From assembly GCF_000331305.1 (NCBI RefSeq), contig NZ_KB217483.1:539534-603533 (forward strand): a stretch of DNA of 64,000 nt, read 5' to 3'. Source of the DNA: Calothrix sp. PCC 7103 (GTDB taxonomy: Bacteria; Cyanobacteriota; Cyanobacteriia; Cyanobacteriales; Nostocaceae). Below the pieces are notes generated by a model, which searched no databases, had not been told where the DNA came from, and saw only the letters and a list, made by a program, of their open reading frames with translations. Positions within the stretch are counted from its first letter, which is position 1. Every line of letters starts with the position of its first letter. The translations under genes were made by a program, and so were the position numbers. Positions 28,106-36,108 of the stretch are shown piece by piece.

Positions 28106-28570
28106 ATGCAACAAACAACTCAGCCAATTGCAGAAAATTTATGGTGGGTAATGCCAAACACATTAGCAGGTGTTCGTAAACCAACCTTAGAAGAACTAAG
28201 CGAACTGAAAGCTGCAGGAATTAGTGCAATTGTTTCAGTCATGAATTACCCGGCAAACTTAGATTTATACGAGCAGTTCGATATCCCTCATCTTTGGCTG
28301 CCCATTGATGTAGGTAGCTCACCAAGTCGAGAACAGGTTCAGGAATTACAACAATTTGTTAACATTCAAAATTCTTTAGGTCATGCTGTAGCAGTTCATT
28401 GTACAGGTGGAGTACATCGCACAGGTACAATGCTGGCTTCTTACCTAATTTTCAACGGTTCATCTTACAGCGATGCAATGCAGAAAATTCAGAATGCTAA
28501 CCCTGCTGTTCATTTAGAACAAGCTCAAATTAGCTTTTTACGTTCTTTGGCAGATCAATTAAGCATTTAG
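28106..28570 (+). CDS. Dual-specificity-type phosphatase in the ars operon
   Basis: A 154-residue protein-tyrosine/dual-specificity phosphatase fold. The active-site loop HCTGGVHRTG gives C99 and R105 (CX5R), and D68 in LPIDVGSS is placed to be the general acid. It starts 12 nt after the PstS-like gene, so it belongs to the gapdh-arsJ transcript, and its last 12 bases overlap the convergent oxidoreductase gene. The substrate is unknown. Possibilities are a phospho- or arseno-metabolite linked to ArsJ, or an unrelated phosphoprotein. It is not the arsenate reductase; that is ArsC at 33742. Confidence 0.78.
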   Translation: MQQTTQPIAENLWWVMPNTLAGVRKPTLEELSELKAAGISAIVSVMNYPANLDLYEQFDIPHLWLPIDVGSSPSREQVQELQQFVNIQNSLGHAVAVHCTGGVHRTGTMLASYLIFNGSSYSDAMQKIQNANPAVHLEQAQISFLRSLADQLSI

Positions 28571-29917
28571 TATTCGCTTAACCCAAGCTTGAGCGCTCAT
28601 TTGTACGGGGTCCCAAGGACTGCTCAAAGGAGGTGTGTAACTCAAGTCAAGCTCGCTCATATCTTCTACTTTCATTCCGTGAAACAAAGCACAAGCAAAA
28701 ATGTCGATGCGCTTGGCAACTTCTCCTTGGTAATGTCCGGCAATTTGGGCGCCTAATAATTTGCCTGTTTTAGAATCTCCGGTAACACGAATCCGTAATT
28801 TCTTCGCACCTGGATAATAAACTTTGTGATCCCAGGTTTCAAATTCAACTGTCACAGGATTTAATCGTGTGTTATTAACTTCAAAATCACGTAACCCTGT
28901 ACGAGCTACAGCTAAATCAAATATCTTTATAACTTGAGTACCAAGCGTTCCAGCAAATTCTACATTTCCACCAATTGCATTCTCACCAGCAATGCGACCT
29001 TGTTTATGTGCTGTTGTGCCCAAGGGTAAGTAAACATACTCATTGAGTAAACGATGCCAAGTTTCAGTACAATCTCCCGCAGCATAAATATCGGGCACAT
29101 TGGTTTCCATTTTTCTATTAACTTGAATGGCGCCACGTATACCAGTTTTAAATCCTGCCGACACAGCTAAGTCTGTTAATGGCTTAATTCCAACTGCTAC
29201 CAGAACCATATCAGTAGTTTTATTAAAACCATCAGAACCAGTAACTACTAATTGGGTTCCTTGTTGTTCAACTGTATTAATTTCAGTACTATTAATTACT
29301 TCTATTCCATGTTGTTGAAGTTTTTCGGCAATCATCAGTCCTAAACTAGAGTCAACAGTTTTCATCACTGTTGGTGAATGTTCCACCAGTGTCACACTTA
29401 TATTTTGATGAGTTAAAGCATCCGCCATTTCTAAACCAATATACCCACCCCCAACAATTACTGCGTGCTTTGGTTGATGAGTCGTCATATATTCATGAAC
29501 GGCAAAAGTATCACCCATCGAATGCAACAGAAACACACCCTTGTTGTCTAACCCTTTGATACGGGGTTGAACGGAAACGGCGCCTGTACCAATTACTAAT
29601 TTATCGTAATTCAACCATTGCTCTTGCCCTTGTTGATTTACGATTTTAACACTTTTGTTAATCGCGTCTACCATCGTAGCAGTATGGTTGAGTAATAAAT
29701 TTATTCCTGTGGAAGTGATTTCTTCTGCTGTTCGATGAGCAAGATGGCGCCAGTCAGTAACTTCTCCACTCAAGTAAAAAGGAATACCACAAATACTGTA
29801 GTTAGGGAAGTTATCAGCAACAACTAGAGTCACATTAACTGTAGAATCTAATTCTTTTGCTCGTAAACCCGCGCTAATACCAGCATCGCTACCACCAATT
29901 ATTAATAAACGAGTCAT
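28559..29917 (-). CDS. FAD-dependent pyridine-nucleotide disulfide oxidoreductase (CoA-disulfide reductase/NADH oxidase type)
   Basis: A 452-residue two-dinucleotide-domain flavoprotein. LLIIGGSDAGISAGLRA binds FAD, the single redox cysteine C43 lies in YSICGIPFYLSG, HAVIVGGGYIGLEMA binds NAD(P)H, and YAAGDCTE is the second FAD motif. The single-cysteine active site is that of CoA-disulfide reductases, Nox and persulfide reductases rather than of thioredoxin reductase. It points leftward from its own 140-bp promoter gap, convergent with the phosphatase gene. Its place in the island suggests thiol or persulfide redox support during arsenic stress; this is an inference. Confidence 0.82.
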   Translation of the reverse strand: MTRLLIIGGSDAGISAGLRAKELDSTVNVTLVVADNFPNYSICGIPFYLSGEVTDWRHLAHRTAEEITSTGINLLLNHTATMVDAINKSVKIVNQQGQEQWLNYDKLVIGTGAVSVQPRIKGLDNKGVFLLHSMGDTFAVHEYMTTHQPKHAVIVGGGYIGLEMADALTHQNISVTLVEHSPTVMKTVDSSLGLMIAEKLQQHGIEVINSTEINTVEQQGTQLVVTGSDGFNKTTDMVLVAVGIKPLTDLAVSAGFKTGIRGAIQVNRKMETNVPDIYAAGDCTETWHRLLNEYVYLPLGTTAHKQGRIAGENAIGGNVEFAGTLGTQVIKIFDLAVARTGLRDFEVNNTRLNPVTVEFETWDHKVYYPGAKKLRIRVTGDSKTGKLLGAQIAGHYQGEVAKRIDIFACALFHGMKVEDMSELDLSYTPPLSSPWDPVQMSAQAWVKRILNA

Positions 29918-30058
29918 AATGCCTTTATTACTTCAATTGTGATTCAGGTAATTGTCAAGTAGCAAAAGTCGCGAATTAAATATAAAGAATAAATCATCTG
30001 GCGCCGACCGTAAATTGAAGGCGCCGCAATGAGCCAAATAGTACGAAGATAAATAAAC

Positions 30059-31111
30059 CTAAAATTGCTTCTGCTTCTGTAGTAACTGTCCTATCGTCAA
30101 ATCAAACTGTGACTCTCCACCAAATACGGTTCCCACTTTACCTTTATTTAAGTGAACAACACCAATTCTATAGATTTCGTCAGGTAAAGACACATAACCT
30201 ACAGAATCTGCAACAGAAGATGCTTTTTGCAGATAAAAGTTAACGAATTCGTAAACATAGTGTTTTTCAGACGAATATGGATTTACATATATAAATAAGG
30301 GTCGAGACAGTGGTTTGTATTTATTCTTATGTACAGCTTCTGGTGATGGTTCGACTGCTCCGTTTCCGTTATCGACTCTTAAAGTTTTTAATTTATTTTT
30401 GTGTTCTTTGTAGTATGCATAGCCAAAGTAACCCAATGCATTAGGGTCTTGAATGATTCCATTTACTAAGACTTCATCATCTTCACTTCCTGTATAATCT
30501 TTACGACTAACTTTAGCTTCACCTACAGTCGCTTCAGTAAAGTAGTCGAATGTACCAGATTTTTCACCAGCACCAAATAAAGTAAGGGGTTTATCGGGCC
30601 AAGATGCACGTACTTGGGACCAGCGAGTAATTTTACCTTCAGCTGCTGGTTCCCACATTTTTTTCAACTCGGCAACAGTAATATCTTTTGCCCAGTCGTT
30701 TTGAGGGTTTACAACTACAGTAAGAGCGTCAAAAGCTACCGGAATCTCTACATACTGAATATTATTCTGTTTACAAACTTCTATTTCTTTCTTGGAAATA
30801 GGTCGAGAAGCATTGCTGATATCAGTTTCTCCAGCACAGAATTTCTCAAACCCACCACTAGTACCCGAAATGTTTACTGATACTTGGGCTTTAACGTTTG
30901 GGTTCGCTTGATATTGTTTTGCAATTGCTTCTGTGATAGGAAATACGGTACTAGAACCATCTATTTTGATTGTAGGAACAATTTCTTTATCTGTGACACT
31001 TTGCCCGGTAGGTGATGACTGAACTTGAGAAGGTGTATTAGATGTGTTAGTACAGCTAGCCAGTACCAACATCCCGACCACGAGAGCAAAATTTTTCACA
31101 ACTACGTTCAT
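30059..31111 (-). CDS. pstS: Phosphate-binding lipoprotein PstS (second copy)
   Basis: A 350-residue lipoprotein (LVLASC) with the same PstS loops as the first copy: [32 protein letters not shown] and [15 protein letters not shown]. The two proteins align end to end with many substitutions, so the duplication is not recent. The start at 31111 is chosen because CAGGAG lies 8 nt upstream; three extra residues are possible. It is divergent from acr3 across three TCAA-N6-TTGA dyads. The pairing of each pstS with a different arsenic efflux operon suggests phosphate uptake rises when arsenate competes. Confidence 0.9.
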   Translation of the reverse strand: MNVVVKNFALVVGMLVLASCTNTSNTPSQVQSSPTGQSVTDKEIVPTIKIDGSSTVFPITEAIAKQYQANPNVKAQVSVNISGTSGGFEKFCAGETDISNASRPISKKEIEVCKQNNIQYVEIPVAFDALTVVVNPQNDWAKDITVAELKKMWEPAAEGKITRWSQVRASWPDKPLTLFGAGEKSGTFDYFTEATVGEAKVSRKDYTGSEDDEVLVNGIIQDPNALGYFGYAYYKEHKNKLKTLRVDNGNGAVEPSPEAVHKNKYKPLSRPLFIYVNPYSSEKHYVYEFVNFYLQKASSVADSVGYVSLPDEIYRIGVVHLNKGKVGTVFGGESQFDLTIGQLLQKQKQF

Positions 31112-31318
31112 TGACCACACTCCTGTGGGTTAGTTACATCAAAGGTATGTGCCCATCATTTCAAATAAAATTGATGTATGAAACGTGCGTGCGATACAAA
31201 AAACAAAACTTATCAATTTTTTTTGATGCTTTTACTAAGATGGGATTATCATGAAACTTATGCATCAATTTTTTTTGAAATAGTTTAATTAAATGATTTG
31301 GGTCACGGAGTAGAGTTT
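31112..31318. promoter_or_regulatory. Divergent pstS / acr3 promoter with three TCAA-N6-TTGA dyads
   Basis: Exact dyads lie at 31161-31174, 31213-31226 and 31265-31278. The regular spacing of 52 bases between them (about five helical turns) places all three on one face of the DNA. Sequence around the sites (CATTTCAAATAAA at the first, TATCAATTTTTTTTGA at the second) is shared with the pstS/gapdh region. Confidence 0.75.
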
Positions 31319-32470
31319 ATGAGTGCAAACAATCCGCAAGTAAGGCCAGTTAGGGTACAAGCAGGTAGCAATTTAAGCTTTTTTGAAAAATACCTGACTG
31401 TTTGGGTGTTTTTATGTATCGTAGCGGGAATAGTACTTGGGAGATTATTTCCGGGAGTTGCGGTAGCGCTTGATGCGATGAGTGTGTATCAAGTATCTAT
31501 ACCTATCGCGATATGTTTATTCTTCATGATGTACCCCATCATGGTCAAAATTGATTTTACTCAGGCAGCTAATGCTATTCGGGCGCCGAAAGCGGTAATT
31601 TTGACGTTAGTGGTGAATTGGTTGATTAAGCCATTTACAATGGTAGTGTTTGCTCAGTTCTTTTTAGGATGGTTATTTCGTCCTTTGATAGTGGGGACAG
31701 AAATAATTCGTGGAAGTCAAGTACCAATTTTTAATTCTTATATAGCGGGTACTATTTTATTAGGAATTGCACCTTGTACGGCGATGGTGTTGATGTGGGG
31801 ATACCTTTGCTATGGTAATCAGGGACATACTTTAGTAATGGTAGCAGTTAATTCTTTAGCAATGCTATTTTTATATGCTCCTTTAGGAAGATGGTTGCTG
31901 GCAGCAAATGATTTAGCTGTACCTTGGGAAACGATTGTTTTGTCGGTCTTAATTTATGTTGGTTTGCCATTGATAGCAGGAATGTATAGCCGCTACTGGA
32001 TTTTAAAGCATAAAGGTAGAGAATGGTTTGAAAGACGTTTTTTAAAGTATCTTAGTCCAATTGCGATTACTGCACTATTAATTACTTTAGTTCTACTATT
32101 TGCGTTCAAAGGAGAATTAATAGTTAATAATCCTTTACATATTTTACTAATTGCAGTGCCACTATTTATTCAAACTAATTTTATTTTCTTGATTGGATAT
32201 GTCGCAGCGTTAAAGCTCAACATACCATACGAAGATGCGGCGCCAGCAGCATTAATTGGAGCTAGTAATCATTTTGAAGTTGCAATTGCCACTGCTGTGA
32301 TGTTGTTTGGTTTAAATTCTGGCGCCGCATTAGCAACAGTAGTAGGGGTTTTAATCGAAGTACCTGTAATGTTAATGTTGGTAGAACTTTGTAAGCGAAC
32401 AGCAGCTTGGTTCCCACGCGAACCTGAAAAAGCTACACTAATTGACCCCAGGTGCATTAAACCCTTTTAA
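31319..32470 (+). CDS. acr3: ACR3-family arsenite efflux permease
   Basis: A 383-residue membrane protein with about ten helices. The conserved transport cysteine is C153 in [15 protein letters not shown] and the essential Glu is E347 in IEVPVML, both family hallmarks. It expels As(III) using the proton gradient. The ATG at 31319 follows CACGGAG; an in-frame TTG 21 bases upstream is ignored. It is divergent from the second pstS and convergent with the arsR gene. The extra charged N-terminus ([11 protein letters not shown]) is cytoplasmic. Confidence 0.95.
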   Translation: MSANNPQVRPVRVQAGSNLSFFEKYLTVWVFLCIVAGIVLGRLFPGVAVALDAMSVYQVSIPIAICLFFMMYPIMVKIDFTQAANAIRAPKAVILTLVVNWLIKPFTMVVFAQFFLGWLFRPLIVGTEIIRGSQVPIFNSYIAGTILLGIAPCTAMVLMWGYLCYGNQGHTLVMVAVNSLAMLFLYAPLGRWLLAANDLAVPWETIVLSVLIYVGLPLIAGMYSRYWILKHKGREWFERRFLKYLSPIAITALLITLVLLFAFKGELIVNNPLHILLIAVPLFIQTNFIFLIGYVAALKLNIPYEDAAPAALIGASNHFEVAIATAVMLFGLNSGAALATVVGVLIEVPVMLMLVELCKRTAAWFPREPEKATLIDPRCIKPF

Positions 32471-32490
32471 TCTTGTATTTAATATTGTAT

Positions 32491-32507
32491 GGTGGGCAGT
32501 GCCCACC
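32491..32507. terminator. Short hairpin between convergent acr3 and arsR
   Basis: GGTGGGCAGTGCCCACC is a near-perfect palindrome in the 48-bp gap after acr3 and after arsR. It may serve as a bidirectional stop; no T-run is present. It resembles short GC-rich palindromes dispersed in Nostoc-type genomes. Confidence 0.45.
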
Positions 32508-32518
32508 TCACTATAGTA

Positions 32519-32848
32519 CTATTTATTATCAGAACAGGGTGAAGCAGGAGTAATTTTACTAATGCGACTAAAATCTCTTAAATAATTTTGTAAAACTTCA
32601 AATTGAGAGCTATTCAGACTGTAGTAAATCCAACGTCCTTCTTGCCGCGCGTTAACAAAACCAGCTTCTTTAAGAATTTTAAGATGAAACGATAGCTTTG
32701 ACTGAGTAACACCTAACACTTCACACAAATCACAAACACACTGCTCTCGTTTCCGTAATAGTTCCAAAGTGCCAATTCGTAAAGGGTCAGAAAGAGCATG
32801 AAAACCAGCAGCGATATTTTTCGGAACGGTAGCTTCTTGAGTTTGCAT
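32519..32848 (-). CDS. arsR: ArsR arsenite-responsive repressor (CVCDLC type)
   Basis: A 109-residue winged-helix repressor. The arsenite site CVCDLC (C37, C39, C42) lies at the start of the DNA-recognition region, followed by GVTQSKLSFHLKILKEAGFV. As(III) binding to these thiolates releases DNA in known ArsR proteins. The start at 32848 is chosen because the 32 residues encoded further upstream have no family match. Its best target candidates are the TCAA-N6-TTGA dyads of the island. The second arsR gene, on the same strand, ends 92 bases upstream of this start. Confidence 0.88.
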   Translation of the reverse strand: MQTQEATVPKNIAAGFHALSDPLRIGTLELLRKREQCVCDLCEVLGVTQSKLSFHLKILKEAGFVNARQEGRWIYYSLNSSQFEVLQNYLRDFSRISKITPASPCSDNK

Positions 32849-32940
32849 TTTGTTGCTGTACTTATATATAAATGTTTTTTTAACAGAGTGTACTTCTTCT
32901 ATATTAACAACTAATATAACCAATTGTTGAAATATGCCGC

Positions 32941-33267
32941 TCATGAAATTGCTTCTTTAAGCACCATTAACTTTTCTGTAAGAATTCGGTAATAAATCCA
33001 AGTCCCACGTCTTTGTTTATCTACCAAACCCGCTTCATACATCACCTTGAGGTGATGACTAATTGTTGGTTGTGAAAGTCCTAGTGGTTCCACCAACTCA
33101 CATGCACAAACCTCTTGATTTGGTTGCGAAGCAATTAAACTTAACATCTGTAAACGCACTGGCTCGCCTAACACCCGAAAAATAGCAGCCAAATCTACAG
33201 CTTCACTTTGCGTAAGCTTACCACTAAACAATCCAGAACAACAGGGGCGCGATTTAGACAATTTCAT
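32941..33267 (-). CDS. arsR: Second ArsR-family repressor (CACELV type), divergent from arsI
   Basis: A 108-residue ArsR-fold protein. It has N-terminal RPCCSG (C9, C10) and VCACELVEPLG (C54, C56) just before the recognition helix LSQPTISHHLKVMYEAGLV, so up to four thiols may form the sensor site. The start at 33267 is preferred because bases 33273-33342 are occupied by repeated dyads that look like its operator; a longer frame to 33336 would translate through them. The gene is divergent from arsI, so it probably controls organoarsenical lyase expression, possibly responding to methyl-As(III). Confidence 0.85.
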   Translation of the reverse strand: MKLSKSRPCCSGLFSGKLTQSEAVDLAAIFRVLGEPVRLQMLSLIASQPNQEVCACELVEPLGLSQPTISHHLKVMYEAGLVDKQRRGTWIYYRILTEKLMVLKEAIS

Positions 33268-33272
33268 ACTTC

Positions 33273-33342
33273 TATATTGACATATATCGATATGTATTGC
33301 AAAATATTGATATTGGTCAATATCGACTGATGTCAATATTGA
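33273..33342. promoter_or_regulatory. Operator cluster between arsR2 and arsI
   Basis: Three overlapping AT-rich dyads occur: ACATAT-ATCG-ATATGT at 33280-33295, GATATTG-GT-CAATATC at 33309-33324 and TCAATATTGA at 33333-33342. The recurring element is ATATTGA/TCAATAT. It differs from the TCAA-N6-TTGA dyads elsewhere, so the two ArsR proteins probably read different sites. Confidence 0.65.
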
Positions 33343-33357
33343 AGAGGATTAATAACT

Positions 33358-33771
33358 ATGTCACGTGTACAGTTAGCTCTGAATGTCAGTAATATCGATG
33401 CTGCCGTTGACTTTTATAGCAAGCTTTTTGGAACTGCACCAGCAAAGTGGCGCCCAGGTTATGCGAATTTTGCGATTGTAGAACCACCTTTGAAGTTAGT
33501 GCTAATTGAAAACTCTTCAGCAGCAGGTAGTATAAATCATCTAGGAGTTGAAGTTGAATCATCCGAGAAAGTGATGGAAGCAAGCAATCGACTTCAGGAG
33601 GCGAATTTAGAGATTACACCAGAGAATCAAACTACTTGCTGTTACGCTTTACAGGATAAGGTTTGGCTAAAAGACCCTGATGGCGCCGATTGGGAAGTTT
33701 ACACAGTTCTGGAAGATTCAACAACTTTTGGAGTGTCTCGGTTAAATTCCGAAAATGCTTGTTGCCAATAA
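33358..33771 (+). CDS. arsI: ArsI, Fe(II)-dependent C-As lyase
   Basis: A 137-residue vicinal-oxygen-chelate protein. The vicinal pair TTCCYA (C94, C95) is the arsenical-binding signature of ArsI. Q5, H61 (INHLGVEV) and E113 (DGADWEVYTV) sit where the Fe(II) ligands of the family are. Known members cleave the carbon-arsenic bond of methyl-As(III) and trivalent roxarsone, releasing As(III). A further C-terminal ACC may scavenge arsenic. AGAGG precedes the ATG. It is divergent from the second arsR and overlaps the end of arsC by 30 bp in convergent orientation. Confidence 0.92.
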   Translation: MSRVQLALNVSNIDAAVDFYSKLFGTAPAKWRPGYANFAIVEPPLKLVLIENSSAAGSINHLGVEVESSEKVMEASNRLQEANLEITPENQTTCCYALQDKVWLKDPDGADWEVYTVLEDSTTFGVSRLNSENACCQ

Positions 33772-34146
33772 CTGTTCAACTCGTTCTTTTACCTGGTCAC
33801 GAACAATGCGGAATTTTTCAATATCTTGTTCTTCTGGGTCTTCGAGTTGCCAATCTTGAAATACTTCTCTTAGTACCCATTCTTCTGGTAAGTTAACTCC
33901 ACAACCGCACAGAGAAATTACAGCATCATAATCTTGCGAGTTAAATTCACTCAGTGCTTTCGATGTTTGCTTGCTAATATCAATACCAATTTCCGCCATA
34001 ACTTGTACGGCAACTGGGTCTACATGACTTGCTTCTAAACCAGAACTAGAAACTGTAATTTTACCTTCACCTAATACACGAGCAAATCCTTCTGCCATTT
34101 GGGAACGGCGAGAATTCTTCTTGCAAACAAACATAACTCTTTTCAT
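33742..34146 (-). CDS. arsC: Arsenate reductase ArsC, LMW-phosphatase family
   Basis: A 134-residue enzyme with the phosphatase loop CKKNSRRS (C8, R14) and the cysteines C80 and C82 in SLCGCGVNLP. These three positions are those used by the Synechocystis ArsC, a low-molecular-weight-phosphatase-like enzyme that works with glutathione and glutaredoxin. It reduces arsenate to arsenite, which ACR3 or the adjacent aquaporin can remove. It lies 38 nt after the aquaporin gene on the same strand, so the two form an operon. Its 3' end overlaps arsI. Confidence 0.92.
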   Translation of the reverse strand: MKRVMFVCKKNSRRSQMAEGFARVLGEGKITVSSSGLEASHVDPVAVQVMAEIGIDISKQTSKALSEFNSQDYDAVISLCGCGVNLPEEWVLREVFQDWQLEDPEEQDIEKFRIVRDQVKERVEQLLATSIFGI

Positions 34147-34184
34147 AATTATCTTAGTATAAATTTAGACGGGAAGTTCAATAA

Positions 34185-34880
34185 TTATTGAGCATCACGA
34201 AACTGATTTGAAAGGATTCTGTATACAATTACAGCAATTTGTGCCCCTAAAATTGGCGCCACCCAATATAACCATTGGTGCTGCCAAATACCTGCCATCA
34301 GTGCCGGACTAAACGAACGCGCAGGATTCATGCTTGCACCTGTAATTGGGCCCATACAAGTTGCTTCGACCCCAACTGTTAAACCAATTGCCAATCCAGC
34401 AAGATTTGAATGCGCGCGTTTATCAAGCGCGGCGCCAAAAATTACAAACATTAAAATAAACGTCAGAACTGTTTCCAGTATAAAAGACTGTAACCAATTT
34501 CCATTCAACGGTAGCGTTGCTCCCAAATTTCCAACTTTCCCAAAGCTTATTAATAATAACCCCGAAGCCATTATTGCCCCTATTAACTGCGCTAATATGT
34601 AGGGCAATACGTATCGTCTTGGAAAAAAACCACTCGTCCAAAACGCTAACGTTACAGCTGGATTAAAATGGGCGCCACTTATATGTCCTAGCGAATAAAT
34701 CAACGCTGATACAACTGCACCAAAAACAAAGCTAACTCCAACATGCGTAATCACACCTTGACTTAGGGAATTTACAACTATGGCGCCAGTTCCAGCAAAT
34801 ATCAAAATAAAAGTACCAAATAACTCAGCAGCAAGCAGGCGCCTGCTTTTAGTGACTTCTTTTAAAAAAGACTTTACCAA
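34185..34880 (-). CDS. Aquaporin/glyceroporin (AqpS-like), arsenic-island MIP channel
   Basis: A 231-residue six-helix major intrinsic protein. The two half-helix motifs are complete (GAHFNPAV with N73; MNPARSF with N185 and selectivity-filter R188). In Sinorhizobium an aquaglyceroporin (AqpS) beside ArsC lets internally produced As(III) flow out, and the same gene order, aquaporin then arsC, is seen here. It could also conduct water, glycerol or methylated arsenicals. A TCAA-N5-TTGA near-dyad lies 38 bp upstream. Confidence 0.88.
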   Translation of the reverse strand: MVKSFLKEVTKSRRLLAAELFGTFILIFAGTGAIVVNSLSQGVITHVGVSFVFGAVVSALIYSLGHISGAHFNPAVTLAFWTSGFFPRRYVLPYILAQLIGAIMASGLLLISFGKVGNLGATLPLNGNWLQSFILETVLTFILMFVIFGAALDKRAHSNLAGLAIGLTVGVEATCMGPITGASMNPARSFSPALMAGIWQHQWLYWVAPILGAQIAVIVYRILSNQFRDAQ

Positions 34881-34918
34881 GCTTCCTCACAACTGAAATA
34901 ATCTATACCTCCATCATT

Positions 34919-34931
34919 TCAAAAAAATTGA
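34919..34931. promoter_or_regulatory. TCAA-N5-TTGA near-copy of the island dyad upstream of aquaporin-arsC
   Basis: The sequence CATTTCAAAAAAATTGATATG contains TCAA and TTGA separated by five A residues instead of six bases. The flank CATTTCAAA matches the first dyads at 24513 and 31161. It lies 38 bp before the aquaporin start. This ties the operon to the same regulon, perhaps with weaker binding. Confidence 0.55.
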
Positions 34932-35409
34932 TATGTCAATGTCGTCAGGTACACTTTAGATTAAAATTATAATCAGTTGTTATGTAACGGCACCTGGGTA
35001 GAGGCTAAATAGATTTTAATAATGAAGGGCCATGCAGTAATTGTTTAAAAGTACCTACATTCCGAGCATCGGCTGATTTATATGAGCGCTTCGATAGTCC
35101 GAGACGAGCGGCGCCTGGGAAAGGCGCCGATTTATATCATGTCCGGTTGATTACCCATAATTACCACGTCACGTAGAGACGCGATTAATCGCGTCTCTAC
35201 AATGATTTTATTATGGTTACGCTCCCGGACATGATATTATTTCAAAATATCGCAGCGCTCCACTCGCTTGGGACAATGCAAAAGAAATTGTGCAGTTGGT
35301 CACGGGTAGCACTTATCATCAGGTTATTGGATAGCCCGGTTGTGAAAAATAAGCAGTTATTATATTCTAATGGTTATATTAAGTAATTTCCACATTTATA
35401 AGGGCAGTT
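34932..35409. other. Gene-poor stretch with nested palindromes and a coding-like remnant
   Basis: No intact gene is seen. Bases 35137-35235 form an imperfect long palindrome whose outer arms are ATATCATGTCCGG and CCGGACATGATAT, with a perfect 28-bp palindrome at its centre. From 35233 to 35334 a frame reads like the end of a protein (SAPLAWDNAKEIVQLVTG then STYHQVIG and a stop), which I cannot assign. The element may have inserted in a lost gene. Confidence 0.45.
35173..35200. repeat. 28-bp perfect palindrome (GTAGAGACG...CGTCTCTAC family)
   Basis: Bases 35173-35200 equal their own reverse complement, with half GTAGAGACGCGATT. The family is common in Nostocales genomes in my recollection, and the 22-bp palindrome at 15801-15822 has the same ends. 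It can form a very stable cruciform or RNA hairpin. Confidence 0.75.
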
Positions 35410-36108
35410 ATGAACCGTTTGTATACTTCCTGGCTTTTAGGAATCGTGACTTTAGCTGGTTTCGGGTCAAGTTTAGGAAGTGCAAATGCACAAACTACCT
35501 ATACATTCAATGCTACCTATGACGGAACATCTACACTATTAAGACAGATAACAGAAGACATTGCAACAAGAAGTATTTCAGGTTTAAGTAATGATGCGCC
35601 TTATGGTTTGACTAAAGCAAGCGGTTTTGCTTATGTAAAAACAAACCCAATTGACGGCTCATATCGTTTTAGCTCTAATCCACAAACATTTGGTTTACAA
35701 AACCAGCCACTTGGTGGAGTTACGTTATTCGGAGAAGGCGCCAACAAATTGTTCTATCAGTTTGAAGATGGTGCAGGAGTTTTTAATCCTGAAACTTTGA
35801 CTACTACTAGTTCTAATACAAACATAATCACTGGTGGAGAAGGTATATTTGAAGGCGCCACAGGCACACTGAGTAATTCTGAAGTTTTTCAAGTTGCTAA
35901 CCTTCTAGTAGACCCAACTAGTGCTAGCAAAGGAATTGTGAAAATAAACGGCGCCATTACTGTACCAATAAGTAAAAGAGTACCAGAGCCAAATACTACT
36001 GCTGCATTCGTTGCGATAGGTGTAGGGGCCACATTTTTATTGCGAAGAAGGCGCCTGTTAACTGTGCGTTCGCTCATTTTTAGAGTCGAAGAGGAATTAA
36101 TGCCTTGA
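35410..36108 (+). CDS. PEP-CTERM exosortase-sorted protein, 3' end altered by an IS
   Basis: A 232-residue exported protein. An N-terminal signal peptide ends GSANAQ; the body is Thr/Ser/Asn-rich beta-type with no catalytic motif. The tail carries PEPNTTAAFVAIGVGATFLLRRRR, that is, the PEP box, a membrane helix and an arginine cluster recognised by exosortase. The last 16 residues (TVRSLIFRVEEELMP and neighbours) and the stop codon are encoded by the inverted repeat of the IS that begins at 36061. The original end of the gene was therefore replaced, though the sorting signal is intact. The function of the body is unknown. Confidence 0.82.
   Translation: MNRLYTSWLLGIVTLAGFGSSLGSANAQTTYTFNATYDGTSTLLRQITEDIATRSISGLSNDAPYGLTKASGFAYVKTNPIDGSYRFSSNPQTFGLQNQPLGGVTLFGEGANKLFYQFEDGAGVFNPETLTTTSSNTNIITGGEGIFEGATGTLSNSEVFQVANLLVDPTSASKGIVKINGAITVPISKRVPEPNTTAAFVAIGVGATFLLRRRRLLTVRSLIFRVEEELMP

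Noticed and set aside
28106..28570. Phosphatase as an arsenate reductase
   Set aside because: Its loop is dual-specificity type and it lacks the C80/C82 pair; the true ArsC lies at 33742-34146.
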